Positions 47,106 to 55,566 of a DNA stretch of 64,000 nucleotides are shown one piece after another (within the stretch, counting starts at the first letter, position 1; each line of letters opens with the position of its first letter). The DNA lies in assembly GCF_022919075.1 (NCBI RefSeq), contig NZ_CP095078.1:5146001-5210000 (forward strand). Reading direction: 5' to 3'. This DNA comes from Nocardioides sp. W7. Lineage in GTDB: Bacteria; Actinomycetota; Actinomycetes; Propionibacteriales; Nocardioidaceae. Both the position numbers and the translations under genes were made by a program. The notes under the pieces were generated by a model. That model had not been told where the DNA came from. It did not search any database and saw only the letters and a program-made list of their open reading frames with translations.

Positions 47106-48529
47106 GCCGCTGCTCGGATCTGATGCCCGATCTCCGCCGCGACCGCGACCGCGAGGTCGTGAGCGGGCTCGCCGTCGACCTCGGGTACGACGTGGTGCAC
47201 GGTGCCGGCGGCGAGCAGGTCGCGGGCCCGGACCTGCTGGGCACTCGCCATCTCGGCGGCGTGCTCGACGTCGCCGTGCACGATCACGCTCGCCCCCTCG
47301 GGCGGGAGCGGCGAGAGCCAGCCGTGCTCGGCCGCGACGACCGTCCGCGCCGGGAGCAGGGCGAGCGCACCGCCGCCGCAACCCTGCCCCAGGATCACCG
47401 ACACCGTCGGCACCCGCATGGTCGTCATCGTCGCGATGCAGCGGGCGATCTCGCCCGCGATCGCGCCCTCCTCGGCCCGCTGGGACAGCTCGGCGCCGGG
47501 GGTGTCGATCACCGTGACCAGCGGCAGCCCGAGCTCGTCGGCCAGCCGCATCCCGCGGCGGGCCTCGCGCAGCGCCGCCGGGCCCATCTCGTGCCCGGGC
47601 CGCTGCCGGCTGCGGTCCTGCCCCACGAGGACGCACGGCTGACCGTCGATCCGGGTCAGCGCGACCACGACCGTCGAGTCCCGCTCGCCCTCGTCGGTGC
47701 CGCGCAGCCGCAGGGTCCCCGTCGCGCCGTACCTCAGCAGCTCCCGCACCCCGGCCCGACCGGGCTCGCGGGTGCGCTGGATCGACTCCCAGGCGGGCAG
47801 GTCCCGCGCCTCTCGAGGAGTACGACGCTCGAGCGTGGCCGCCGACGGCGGGTCCACCAGGATCCCCAGGGCCGCGTCCACCAGGGCCGGGATCTCGTCT
47901 GCGGCCACGACGCCGTCGATGACCCCCTTCGCGGCGAGGTTCTCCGCGGTCTGCACCCGCGGCGGGAACGGCCGCCCGTTCAGCGCCTCGAACACCTTCG
48001 GGCCGAGGAAGCCGACCAGTGCCTCGGGCTCGGCCACCGTGACGTGGCCCAGCGACCCCCAGGACGCGTAGACCCCGCCGGTGGTCGGGTGCCGCAGGTG
48101 CACGAGGTACGGCAGTCCGGCCGCCCGGTGGTCCATCAGCGCCCGCGAGATCTCCACCATCTCCACGAACGCGACGGTGCCCTCCTGCATCCGGGTCCCG
48201 CCCGACGCGGTCGTCGCGAGCACCGGGAGGCCCTCCGCGGTCGCCCGTCGTACGGCGGCCGCGATCCGCCGCGCCGCCGCCACCCCGATCGACCCGGCGA
48301 GGAAGCGGAACTCGTTCGCCACCACCGCCACCGGCCGACCCCGCACCAGCCCGCGGCCGGTCAGCACCGACTCGTCGGTGCCCGCCTTCTCGGCCGCGGC
48401 CGCGAGCGCCTGCCGGTAGGCCTCGGGGTGCTGCGAGACGTCGACCGGCTCGTCCCACGACTCGAACGAGTCCTCGTCGAGGACCAGGTCGAGCAGGTCG
48501 TCGGCGCCCCAGCGGCGCTGCGGACTCAC
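47099..48529 (-). CDS. Fused beta/alpha carboxyltransferase (AccD-AccA type)
   Basis: 476-aa acyl-CoA carboxyltransferase or decarboxylase subunit of the crotonase-like fold. N-terminal beta half: GRPVAVVANEFRFLAGSIG, ATTASGGTRMQEGTVAFVEM, HPTTGGVYASWGSLGHVTVAEPEALVGFLGPKVFE. C-terminal alpha half: LPLVTVIDTPGAELSQRAEEGAIAGEIARCIATMTTMRVPTVSVILGQGCGGGALALLPA. It would move CO2 between biotin and an acyl-CoA. No biotin carboxylase or biotin carrier gene is adjacent. GTG at 48529 overlaps the CoA-transferase stop by 4 bp. The neighbouring CoA-transferase and MatC-type carrier suggest decarboxylation of malonyl-CoA or a similar dicarboxyl-CoA. Confidence 0.88.
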   Translation of the reverse strand: MSPQRRWGADDLLDLVLDEDSFESWDEPVDVSQHPEAYRQALAAAAEKAGTDESVLTGRGLVRGRPVAVVANEFRFLAGSIGVAAARRIAAAVRRATAEGLPVLATTASGGTRMQEGTVAFVEMVEISRALMDHRAAGLPYLVHLRHPTTGGVYASWGSLGHVTVAEPEALVGFLGPKVFEALNGRPFPPRVQTAENLAAKGVIDGVVAADEIPALVDAALGILVDPPSAATLERRTPREARDLPAWESIQRTREPGRAGVRELLRYGATGTLRLRGTDEGERDSTVVVALTRIDGQPCVLVGQDRSRQRPGHEMGPAALREARRGMRLADELGLPLVTVIDTPGAELSQRAEEGAIAGEIARCIATMTTMRVPTVSVILGQGCGGGALALLPARTVVAAEHGWLSPLPPEGASVIVHGDVEHAAEMASAQQVRARDLLAAGTVHHVVPEVDGEPAHDLAVAVAAEIGHQIRAAAG

Positions 48530-49725
48530 GCGGGCCCCTCGTCCGGGAGCCGCTCCAGCCACTCGCGCACCGAGCCGCCGTGCTGGTCGAGCGTCGGCGG
48601 CGCGGCGTGGTCGCGCCGGGTCGTCTCGGCGCCGTCGGCGGTGAAGAAGCGCAGCGGCCCGCCCGGCAGGGTGATCGTGCCGAGTGTGGGGTGCTCGACG
48701 TCGAGCAGCAGCCCCTGGCTGGCCGTCTGGTCCCAGGCGTACACCTCGTCCATGCTGCGGACCTTGCCAGCGGGAACCCCGATCTCCGCCAGCTTGGCCA
48801 GCAGTGGCTCGGCGTCCCAGTCGGCGAACGCCGCCTCGACGACCTCGATCACCCGCTCGCGCGCACCGACCCGCTCGGCGTTGGTGGCGAGCCCCGGGGC
48901 GGCGGGGTCCAGCTCGAAGCCGGCGCACAGCCGCTTCCACAGCCCCTCGCTGCCGACGGCGATCTGCACGAAGCCGTCGCGGCAGTGGAACAGGCCGTAC
49001 GGCGCGATCGACGGGTGGTGGTTGCCCTGCGCGCGGCCGACCTCCCCGGCGACCGTCCAGCGGGTGCCCTGGAAGGCGTGCACGCCGACGACCGCCGCGA
49101 GCAGCGAGGTGCGGACCACGGTCCCGACGCCGCTCGTCTGCCGCTCGTGCAGCGCCGCGAGGACGCCGTACGCGCCGTACATGCCGGAGAGCAGGTCGGC
49201 GATCGGGGTGCCGACCCGCTGCGGGTCGTCGGGCCCGGAGCCGGTCAGCGACATCAGCCCGGCCTCGCCCTGGGCGATCTGGTCGTAGCCGGCGCGCCCG
49301 CCCTCCGGACCGTCGTGGCCGAAGCCGGTGATGGAGAGCACGACCAGCCGCGGGTTGCGCGCCTGGAGCTCGGCGATGCCGAGGCCGAGCCGCTCGAGGA
49401 CGCCGGTGCGGAAGTTCTCCACCAGTACGTCGGCCCGGTCGACGAGCCGGAGCAGCAGGTCGCGGTCGCGCTCGTCCTTCAGGTCCAGCGCCACCGACTC
49501 CTTGTTGCGGTTGGCGGAGAGGAAGTACGTCGACTGCCGGTCGTCTTCGGGCCCCACGAACGGCGGCCCCCAGCCGCGGGTGTCGTCGCCGGCCCCGGGG
49601 GCCTCGACCTTGATCACCCGGGCCCCGAGGTCGCCCAGCATCATCGTGGCGTGGGGTCCCGCGAGGGCGCGGGAGAGGTCGACGACGAGGACGTCGCTGA
49701 GGGGTCCGGTCACGGCTATCACCAT
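48526..49725 (-). CDS. CaiB/BaiF class III CoA-transferase
   Basis: 399-aa CoA-transferase that passes CoA between acids through an aspartyl-CoA intermediate. Features: VLVVDLSRALAGPHATMMLGDLGARVIKVEAPGAGDDTRGWGPPF, DRADVLVENFRTGVLERLGL, and AGYDQIAQGEAGLMSLTG, whose Asp is the catalytic residue. It may activate the acid imported by the carrier encoded upstream. Three starts are possible: ATG 49725, GTG 49722 (GTGA overlap with the carrier stop) and GTG 49713; I list the ATG. Confidence 0.92.
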   Translation of the reverse strand: MVIAVTGPLSDVLVVDLSRALAGPHATMMLGDLGARVIKVEAPGAGDDTRGWGPPFVGPEDDRQSTYFLSANRNKESVALDLKDERDRDLLLRLVDRADVLVENFRTGVLERLGLGIAELQARNPRLVVLSITGFGHDGPEGGRAGYDQIAQGEAGLMSLTGSGPDDPQRVGTPIADLLSGMYGAYGVLAALHERQTSGVGTVVRTSLLAAVVGVHAFQGTRWTVAGEVGRAQGNHHPSIAPYGLFHCRDGFVQIAVGSEGLWKRLCAGFELDPAAPGLATNAERVGARERVIEVVEAAFADWDAEPLLAKLAEIGVPAGKVRSMDEVYAWDQTASQGLLLDVEHPTLGTITLPGGPLRFFTADGAETTRRDHAAPPTLDQHGGSVREWLERLPDEGPA

Positions 49726-51038
49726 CCCGGCAGCACGAGGGCTGCCCACACGAGGAGCGGACCGGCGAGGACGACGATCACGCTGTAGGTCAGGATCTGC
49801 TTGTAGTACACCGGCTCGGCGATGGAGTCGGGCTTGTTGGCCAGCATCAGGGCACCGTTGGTCGAGAACGGGCTCACGTCGACGATGGTCGAGGACACGG
49901 CGAGCGCGGCCACGAAGAGGCCGGCACTGATGCCGCCGTCGGCGATCAGCGGCAGCCCGATCGGGATGATCACGGGCAGCAGCGCGGTCGAGGAGGCGAA
50001 GGCCGAGACGACACCGCCGACGTAGCAGAGCACCAGCGCGCCGAGGGCGGCGACGCCGAGGCCGGCCGCCCAGCTGCCGACGAACTCCGGCGAGCCGGCG
50101 GCCTCGAGGATGGTCGCGTAGGTGCTGATGCCGGCGACCAGGAGCACGGTCGGCCAGGCGATCTGCTTGACGGCGTCCTTGTGCTCGTTCGGAGCCAGCA
50201 TCGCCAGGATGACGGCTGCGGTGATGGCGACGAAGCCGATGTTCTTGTCGAAGGCCAGCGCCACGCCGGCGACGCCGACGAAAGCGAGGAGGGTGAGGAT
50301 CTGGTCGTGCCTCATCCCGACGGCGCGGGTGGTGGTGGACGCCGAGGCGCCGGTCCCCCGGGAGGGCACGGTGGCGCCGCCGCGGTGCAGGTCCTCGGAG
50401 ATGGTGTCCGGCTCGTCGGGGTCGATCCGGACGCCCATCAGCTTGCGACCGCCCAGCACCACGAACAGGATCGCGGCCATCACCAGGTTCACGATCAGGC
50501 TGGCCAGGAAGATGGTCAGCTCGCTGTTCGGGAGGCCCGCATCGGCCATCACCGCGTTGGTCAGCGAGCCGTAGATGCTGATCGGCGAGAAGCCGCCGCC
50601 CTGCGCGCCGTGGACGACGAACATGCCCATCATCAGCGGGCTGATGCCGTACCGGCCGGCGAAGCCGAGGGCGATCGGGCCGATGATCGCGCAGGCCGCC
50701 GGGCTCACCGCCCCCACGCCGGTGAGCACCGCGGTCACCGCGAACATCACCCACGGGATCAGCACGACCCGGCCGCCGACGGCCTTGACCGCGGTTCTCA
50801 CGATCAGGTCGACGGTGCCGTTGTTGCGCGCGATCGCGAACAGGTACGTGACGCCGACGATCGTCAGGATCAGGTCACCACTGATCCCCGAGATGATCTC
50901 CTTCTCGTCCAGGTCGAGGGAGTACATCCCGACCAGCCACGCGGCCACGAAGGCCAGCGCGCCCATGTTGATCGGCAACACGGTGCCGATCACGAAGAGT
51001 GCGATCAACGCGAGGATCGCTACCCATTCCGGTCCCAT
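49719..51038 (-). CDS. MatC-type dicarboxylate carrier
   Basis: 439-aa transporter of the CitMHS/SLC13-like superfamily with about 12 TM segments. The N-terminus EWVAILALIALFVIGTVLPINMGALAFVAAWLVGMYSLDLDEKEI matches the MatC N-terminal domain of malonate carriers. VSPAACAIIGPIALGFAGRYGISPLMMGMFVVHGAQGGGFSPISIYGSL and DVSPFSTNGALMLANKPD follow the family pattern. A central cytoplasmic loop splits the two halves. GGAAGGAAG precedes the ATG. It overlaps the CoA-transferase gene by 7 bp and is divergent from a FadR-type regulator. Confidence 0.9.
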   Translation of the reverse strand: MGPEWVAILALIALFVIGTVLPINMGALAFVAAWLVGMYSLDLDEKEIISGISGDLILTIVGVTYLFAIARNNGTVDLIVRTAVKAVGGRVVLIPWVMFAVTAVLTGVGAVSPAACAIIGPIALGFAGRYGISPLMMGMFVVHGAQGGGFSPISIYGSLTNAVMADAGLPNSELTIFLASLIVNLVMAAILFVVLGGRKLMGVRIDPDEPDTISEDLHRGGATVPSRGTGASASTTTRAVGMRHDQILTLLAFVGVAGVALAFDKNIGFVAITAAVILAMLAPNEHKDAVKQIAWPTVLLVAGISTYATILEAAGSPEFVGSWAAGLGVAALGALVLCYVGGVVSAFASSTALLPVIIPIGLPLIADGGISAGLFVAALAVSSTIVDVSPFSTNGALMLANKPDSIAEPVYYKQILTYSVIVVLAGPLLVWAALVLPGW

Positions 51039-51099
51039 GACTTCCTTCCTGCGCCTCCCACGCCCGGGCCGAGTGACCCCGGTCACGCAAATGGCTCAG

Positions 51100-51110
51100 T
51101 GGCCTAGCCA
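51100..51110. promoter_or_regulatory. Candidate FadR-type operator TGGC-CTA-GCCA
   Basis: Perfect 4-bp arms and 3-bp spacer, in the 108-bp gap between the carrier and regulator genes. GntR/FadR proteins favour short repeats of this kind. Confidence 0.4.
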
Positions 51111-51134
51111 ATAGCCCAACATGCCAACTGTCAA

Positions 51135-51140
51135 TAGGAT
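51135..51140 (+). promoter_or_regulatory. Putative -10 box, leaderless GntR-gene mRNA
   Basis: TAGGAT, 6 nt before the ATG at 51147. Confidence 0.5.
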
Positions 51141-51146
51141 GCGCTC

Positions 51147-51857
51147 ATGACCGAGTTCCCCCAGCGGCTGTTGCGCACCCGCCTGTACGAGCAGGTCGCG
51201 GGACAAATAACCGCCTGGATCGAGGCCAACGGGCTGCGCGCCGGCGACCGACTGCCGCCCGAGCGCGAGCTGGCGACCCGGCTCGGCGTCAGCCGCGCCA
51301 CCCTGAGCCAGGCCCTGGTCGCGCTGGAGGTGATCGGCGTGGTGGTGGTCCGGCACGGCGACGGCACCGTGCTCACCGACGCCTCGCACGGACAGCAGCG
51401 GATCGTCGAGGCGATCCGCGCGCACGCCGACCGGCTGCCCGAGGTGATCGAGACCCGCGACGCCCTGGAGACCAAGATCGCCGGGCTCGCCGCGGTCCGT
51501 CGTACCGACGAGGACCTGGCCCGTATCGACGACGCCCTGGAGGCGATGGCCGCCGACATCGAGGCCGGCGGGCGCGGCGTGGAGGGCGACGAGCGCTTCC
51601 ACGGCGCCGTCACCGCCGCCGCCCACTCGCTGCTGCTCGCGCGGCTGATGGACGAGATCGGCGACCTGATCAGGGAGACCCGGATCGAGTCCCTCTCCCA
51701 GCCGGGGCGCCCGCAGAACTCCCTCGCCGGCCATCGCGCCATCGCCGACGCGATCCGCGCCGGCGACCCCGGGGCAGCGGCCACCGCGATGCACGCGCAC
51801 GTCGAGATGGTCAGCGACGTCGCCGTGCTCCGCGACCCCGCCACCGGGGCCTCGTGA
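51147..51857 (+). CDS. GntR/FadR family regulator with FCD domain
   Basis: 236-aa regulator. The winged helix (about 8-80) reads LRTRLYEQVAGQITAWIEANGLRAGDRLPPERELATRLGVSRATLSQALVALEVIGVVVVRHGDGTVL. The FCD ligand domain (about 95-225) shows RDALETKIAGLAAVR, DERFHGAVTAAAHS and GHRAIADAIRAGDPGAAATAMHAHVEM, with Asp/His metal ligands. Malonate operons of other bacteria use a GntR/FadR-type repressor (MatR), which supports an acid-sensing role here. The gene overlaps the TSUP exporter start by 4 bp. Confidence 0.93.
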   Translation: MTEFPQRLLRTRLYEQVAGQITAWIEANGLRAGDRLPPERELATRLGVSRATLSQALVALEVIGVVVVRHGDGTVLTDASHGQQRIVEAIRAHADRLPEVIETRDALETKIAGLAAVRRTDEDLARIDDALEAMAADIEAGGRGVEGDERFHGAVTAAAHSLLLARLMDEIGDLIRETRIESLSQPGRPQNSLAGHRAIADAIRAGDPGAAATAMHAHVEMVSDVAVLRDPATGAS

Positions 51858-52612
51858 CGGGCTGGGAGCAGCTCGCCGTCCTCGCCGCCGGCCTCGGCGC
51901 CGGCGTGCTCACCTCGACCGTCGGGGTCGCGTCGCTGCTGAGCTTCCCGGTGCTGGTGGCGGTCGGGCTGCCGCCCGTGGTCGCGAACGTCTCCAACACG
52001 ATCGGCATGACCCCGGCGGGGATCAGCGGCTCGTTCGGCTACCGCGCCGAGCTGCGCGAGCACCCGGTCGTCACGCTGGTCGTGCTCGGGACCGGGATGG
52101 TCGGCTCGGTGCTCGGCGCGATCCTGCTGCTCGGGTTGCCGCCCGACGTCTTCGAGTCGGTCGTGCCGTACCTGATCCTGTTCACCTGCCTGCTCGTCGG
52201 CGCCCAGCCGACGATCACCCGGCTGCTGCGCCGTGGGAAGGGGCCGCGGACGCCGCGCCACCACCTCTCCCCCGTCACGACGTTCTTCGCCGGAGTCGTC
52301 GGGGTGTACGGCGGCTACTTCGGCGCCGGCTCCGGCGTGATGATGGTCGCCGTCCTGGGCTTCGGCACCGACCTGGAGCTGCGGATCGTCAACGGTCTCA
52401 AGACGCTGGCGATCTTCGCCGGCAACGTCGTCGCCGCCCTGATCTTCGTGTTCGTCGCCGAGGTCGACTGGGCCGCGGCCGGCCTGCTCGCCGCCGGCTC
52501 CGTCGTCGGCGGGTACGTCGGTGCCCGCGTCGGTCGTCGTCTGCCGCCCACGCTGTTCCGGGTGCTGATCGTGATCGCCGGCGTGACCGCCGCGGTCACG
52601 ATGCTGGCCTGA
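51854..52612 (+). CDS. TauE/SafE (TSUP) family membrane exporter
   Basis: 252-aa protein with about eight TM segments. It carries both family repeats: VLTSTVGVASLLSFPVLVAVGLPPVVANVSNTIGMTPAGISGSFGYR and VVGVYGGYFGAGSGVMMVAVLGFGTDLELRIVNGLKTLAIFAGNVVAA. TSUP members export sulfite, sulfoacetate or other organic anions. It is co-transcribed with the GntR-FCD regulator (GTGA overlap), so it may export by-products of the dicarboxylate pathway. Confidence 0.9.
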   Translation: MTGWEQLAVLAAGLGAGVLTSTVGVASLLSFPVLVAVGLPPVVANVSNTIGMTPAGISGSFGYRAELREHPVVTLVVLGTGMVGSVLGAILLLGLPPDVFESVVPYLILFTCLLVGAQPTITRLLRRGKGPRTPRHHLSPVTTFFAGVVGVYGGYFGAGSGVMMVAVLGFGTDLELRIVNGLKTLAIFAGNVVAALIFVFVAEVDWAAAGLLAAGSVVGGYVGARVGRRLPPTLFRVLIVIAGVTAAVTMLA

Positions 52613-52624
52613 GAGGGCGCGCTG

Positions 52625-52652
52625 CAACTTCCCCGGTTCACCGGGGAAGTTG
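52625..52652. terminator. Bidirectional terminator, perfect 13-bp stem
   Basis: CAACTTCCCCGGT (52625-52637) and ACCGGGGAAGTTG (52640-52652) pair perfectly around a 2-nt loop, between the convergent TSUP and ABC-exporter genes. Confidence 0.6.
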
Positions 52653-52720
52653 GACCTCCTGCGCCATCGCGACCCCGCAGAACGTCACGCGATGCCCGAG
52701 AAGTCCGGTCCGGGCGTCCC

Positions 52721-53796
52721 TCAGCTGGTCTCCCAGCGGAACAGCCGAGCGGCGATCAGGGTCACCACGACCGCGAAGCCGGCCAGGATCGCGAGGGGCA
52801 GCAGCGCCGCGCCCGGACCCTCGCCGCGGACCATCACGTCGAGCATCCCCTCGTTGAGGTGCTTGAGCGGCAGCAGGTTCGAGATCCCGCGCAGCCACCC
52901 GGGCGCGCTGTCGAGCGGGAAGAACGAGCCGCTCAGGAAGGCCATCGGCAGCACGATGAAGTTGGCGGCGTTCACCGCACCCTCGGTGGTCCGGGTGACC
53001 GCGCCCGCGAGCAGCCCGAGGGCCATGAAGCACAGGGTGCCGACGACCAGCAGCGGGATCGACATCCACCACGACCCGGTCAGCGTGAGGTCGAAGGCCG
53101 CGGCGCCCAGGCCGATGAAGATCGCCATCTGCACCAGCGCGATCACCAGCGTGACCGTGACCCGGGCGCCGACGACGGTGCGGGTCGAGACCGGGGCGAG
53201 CTGGAGCCGGCGCAGCAGCTTGGACTGCCGCCAGCCCTGCAGCGTCGCCGCGGCACCGAAGGCCGCGCTCATGGCGACCGCCCAGCCCAGCAGCCCCGGG
53301 GTCACGAACTGGATCGTCGAGAGCGAGTCGTCCTCGACCCGCTCGACCTCCAGCGCGAACCGCGGCGGCTGACCGGAGAGCGCCACGTTGGTCCCGTCGA
53401 CGAAGGCCCGCAGAGCTCCCTGCGTGACGGCCGCCTTCACCTGGTCGGTCTGGGTGTAGTGGGCGACGATCGTGTCGCCCTGCATCTCGATCGCCACGTC
53501 GGCGTCGCCCTTGCGGACCTCCGCGATCGCGGCCTCGAGGTCGTCGGACTGCTCGACGTCGAACGTCTCGTCGAAGGCGGCCCGCGCCCCTTCGGGCATC
53601 TCATCGAGCAGCGCGACGCTGCCGACCTGGACCAGGTCGACCTTGGACTGGGTCTGGTCGCCGAACAGTCCCCCGAAGAGCACCAGGAACATCAGCGGGA
53701 AGATGAGCGCGAAGAACACCGACGCCTTGTCGCGCACGAAGCCGCGCACGATCGCGAGCGACAGCGCGAGGAACGGCGAGCGCATCATCGTGGCGA

Positions 53797-53800
<4 letters not shown>
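52721..53800 (-). CDS. ABC-2 type exporter permease
   Basis: 359-aa membrane protein of the ABC2/DrrB-like class. TM1 is near 23-45 (KASVFFALIFPLMFLVLFGGLFG). An exported loop of about 120 residues follows, then five TM segments (FVTPGLLGWAVAMSAAFGAAATLQGWRQSKLLRRLQLAPVSTRTVVGARV, LLAGAVTRTTEGAVNAANFIVLPMAFLSGSFFPLDSAPGWLRGISNLLPLKHLNEGML, the usual family end). Likely exports a hydrophobic compound. Its ATG overlaps the ATPase stop by 4 bp. Confidence 0.9.
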
Positions 53801-54630
<830 letters not shown>

Positions 54631-54636
54631 GCAGGA

Positions 54637-54642
54637 ACCCTA
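54637..54642 (-). promoter_or_regulatory. Putative -10 box, leaderless ABC exporter mRNA
   Basis: TAGGGT on the minus strand, 6 nt before the GTG at 54630. Confidence 0.5.
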
Positions 54643-54663
54643 CTGGTTGTTAGCCACAACCAG
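54643..54663. promoter_or_regulatory. 21-bp perfect operator of the ABC exporter
   Basis: CTGGTTGT-TAGCC-ACAACCAG, 8-bp arms with 5-bp spacer, located between the -10 box and the expected -35 of the exporter genes. Binding would block RNA polymerase. No regulator gene is adjacent. Confidence 0.6.
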
Positions 54664-54705
54664 CGGGCGAGATCCCAGGCTCGCCGGCTCACGCCCGGCG
54701 CGGGG

Positions 54706-55398
54706 TCAGGGGCAGCTCCCGTGGTAGCCCTCGCCGCGAGCGATGGCCTTCTCCTCCCAGCGGAGATAGCGCTTCTTGCTCGAGTACTTGATCCGGTGGT
54801 CCGCGTCCGCGAAACCGGTGGCGACCTGACTGCCGCCGACGTCGTAGTTCCCCTTGACCCGGACCACGTGGCGCAGCGGGTATCCGTCGGCGTCACGGTT
54901 GGGCGACGCCTTGTCGGAGAACACCTCGACCACCATGCCGCGCTTGATCCAGCTCCGGAGGTCCTTCTTGGCCGCCCTGACCCTGCACCTGTCGTCGTCG
55001 GGGACGTTGGCGCCGAGCAGGTGCAGCGTCGTCGCCGCACGCTTGCCCTCCCGCACCTTGACGAGCTCGCCGCTGATCACCTTCACGACCTTGATCACGG
55101 GTGCCGGCTTCGGCTTCGGCTTCGGCTTGGTCGGCTCCGGGTCTGCCGGCTCCGGGTCACCTGGACCGGCGCACGGGCAGGGAAGCGACTCGCAGGCGAT
55201 CCCGTCTCCCTCGCGGTCGAGCCCGTTGGGGTCGCTGGGGTTGTCGTTGAGGTTCTGCTGCGCCGCCGCCTGGTTCGGGAAGTCGTCGCAGTTGAGGTCC
55301 TTGGCCTGCACGGGTGCTGCGGTGACCATCGAGAACCCGACCACCCCCACGAGAACCAGAGCCAGAGCCGTGAGCAGGTGGACCAGTCGTGAGTACAT
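54706..55398 (-). CDS. Secreted excalibur plus degenerate nuclease-fold protein
   Basis: 230-aa exported protein. Signal peptide about 1-32. An excalibur domain (about 34-74) shows DLNCDDFPNQAAAQQNLNDNPSDPNGLDREGDGIACESLPC, with the calcium-like DxDxDG spacing in DREGDGIACE. A Pro/Lys linker (PEPTKPKPKPKPAP) leads to an SNase-like OB fold. There the catalytic Arg/Asp/Glu positions of RLxGxDxPE read HLLGANVPDDD, and the usual second Arg is missing in DADGYPLRHV. It likely binds but does not cut DNA or RNA. Confidence 0.8.
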   Translation of the reverse strand: MYSRLVHLLTALALVLVGVVGFSMVTAAPVQAKDLNCDDFPNQAAAQQNLNDNPSDPNGLDREGDGIACESLPCPCAGPGDPEPADPEPTKPKPKPKPAPVIKVVKVISGELVKVREGKRAATTLHLLGANVPDDDRCRVRAAKKDLRSWIKRGMVVEVFSDKASPNRDADGYPLRHVVRVKGNYDVGGSQVATGFADADHRIKYSSKKRYLRWEEKAIARGEGYHGSCP

Positions 55399-55509
55399 GT
55401 CGCCAATCGGGGTCGCCCGGCCGAGAATCCCGGCGATGCTAGGCAGTCGATCGGGCGGCCGTCTGTAGCCCGTCGATAGCCCGAGCGGAACTGGGGTTGC
55501 CGAAGAGAG

Positions 55510-55549
55510 GTCATACGAACCGAGCATCCGGAGGCTCGATTCGTATGAC
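55510..55549 (-). terminator. Hairpin after the glutamate dehydrogenase gene
   Basis: Arms 55510-55525 and 55534-55549 pair over 15 of 16 positions (GTCATACGAA outer stem). It lies 18 nt beyond the gdh stop. Confidence 0.55.
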
Positions 55550-55566
55550 GTCCGCAGCAACGGCGC

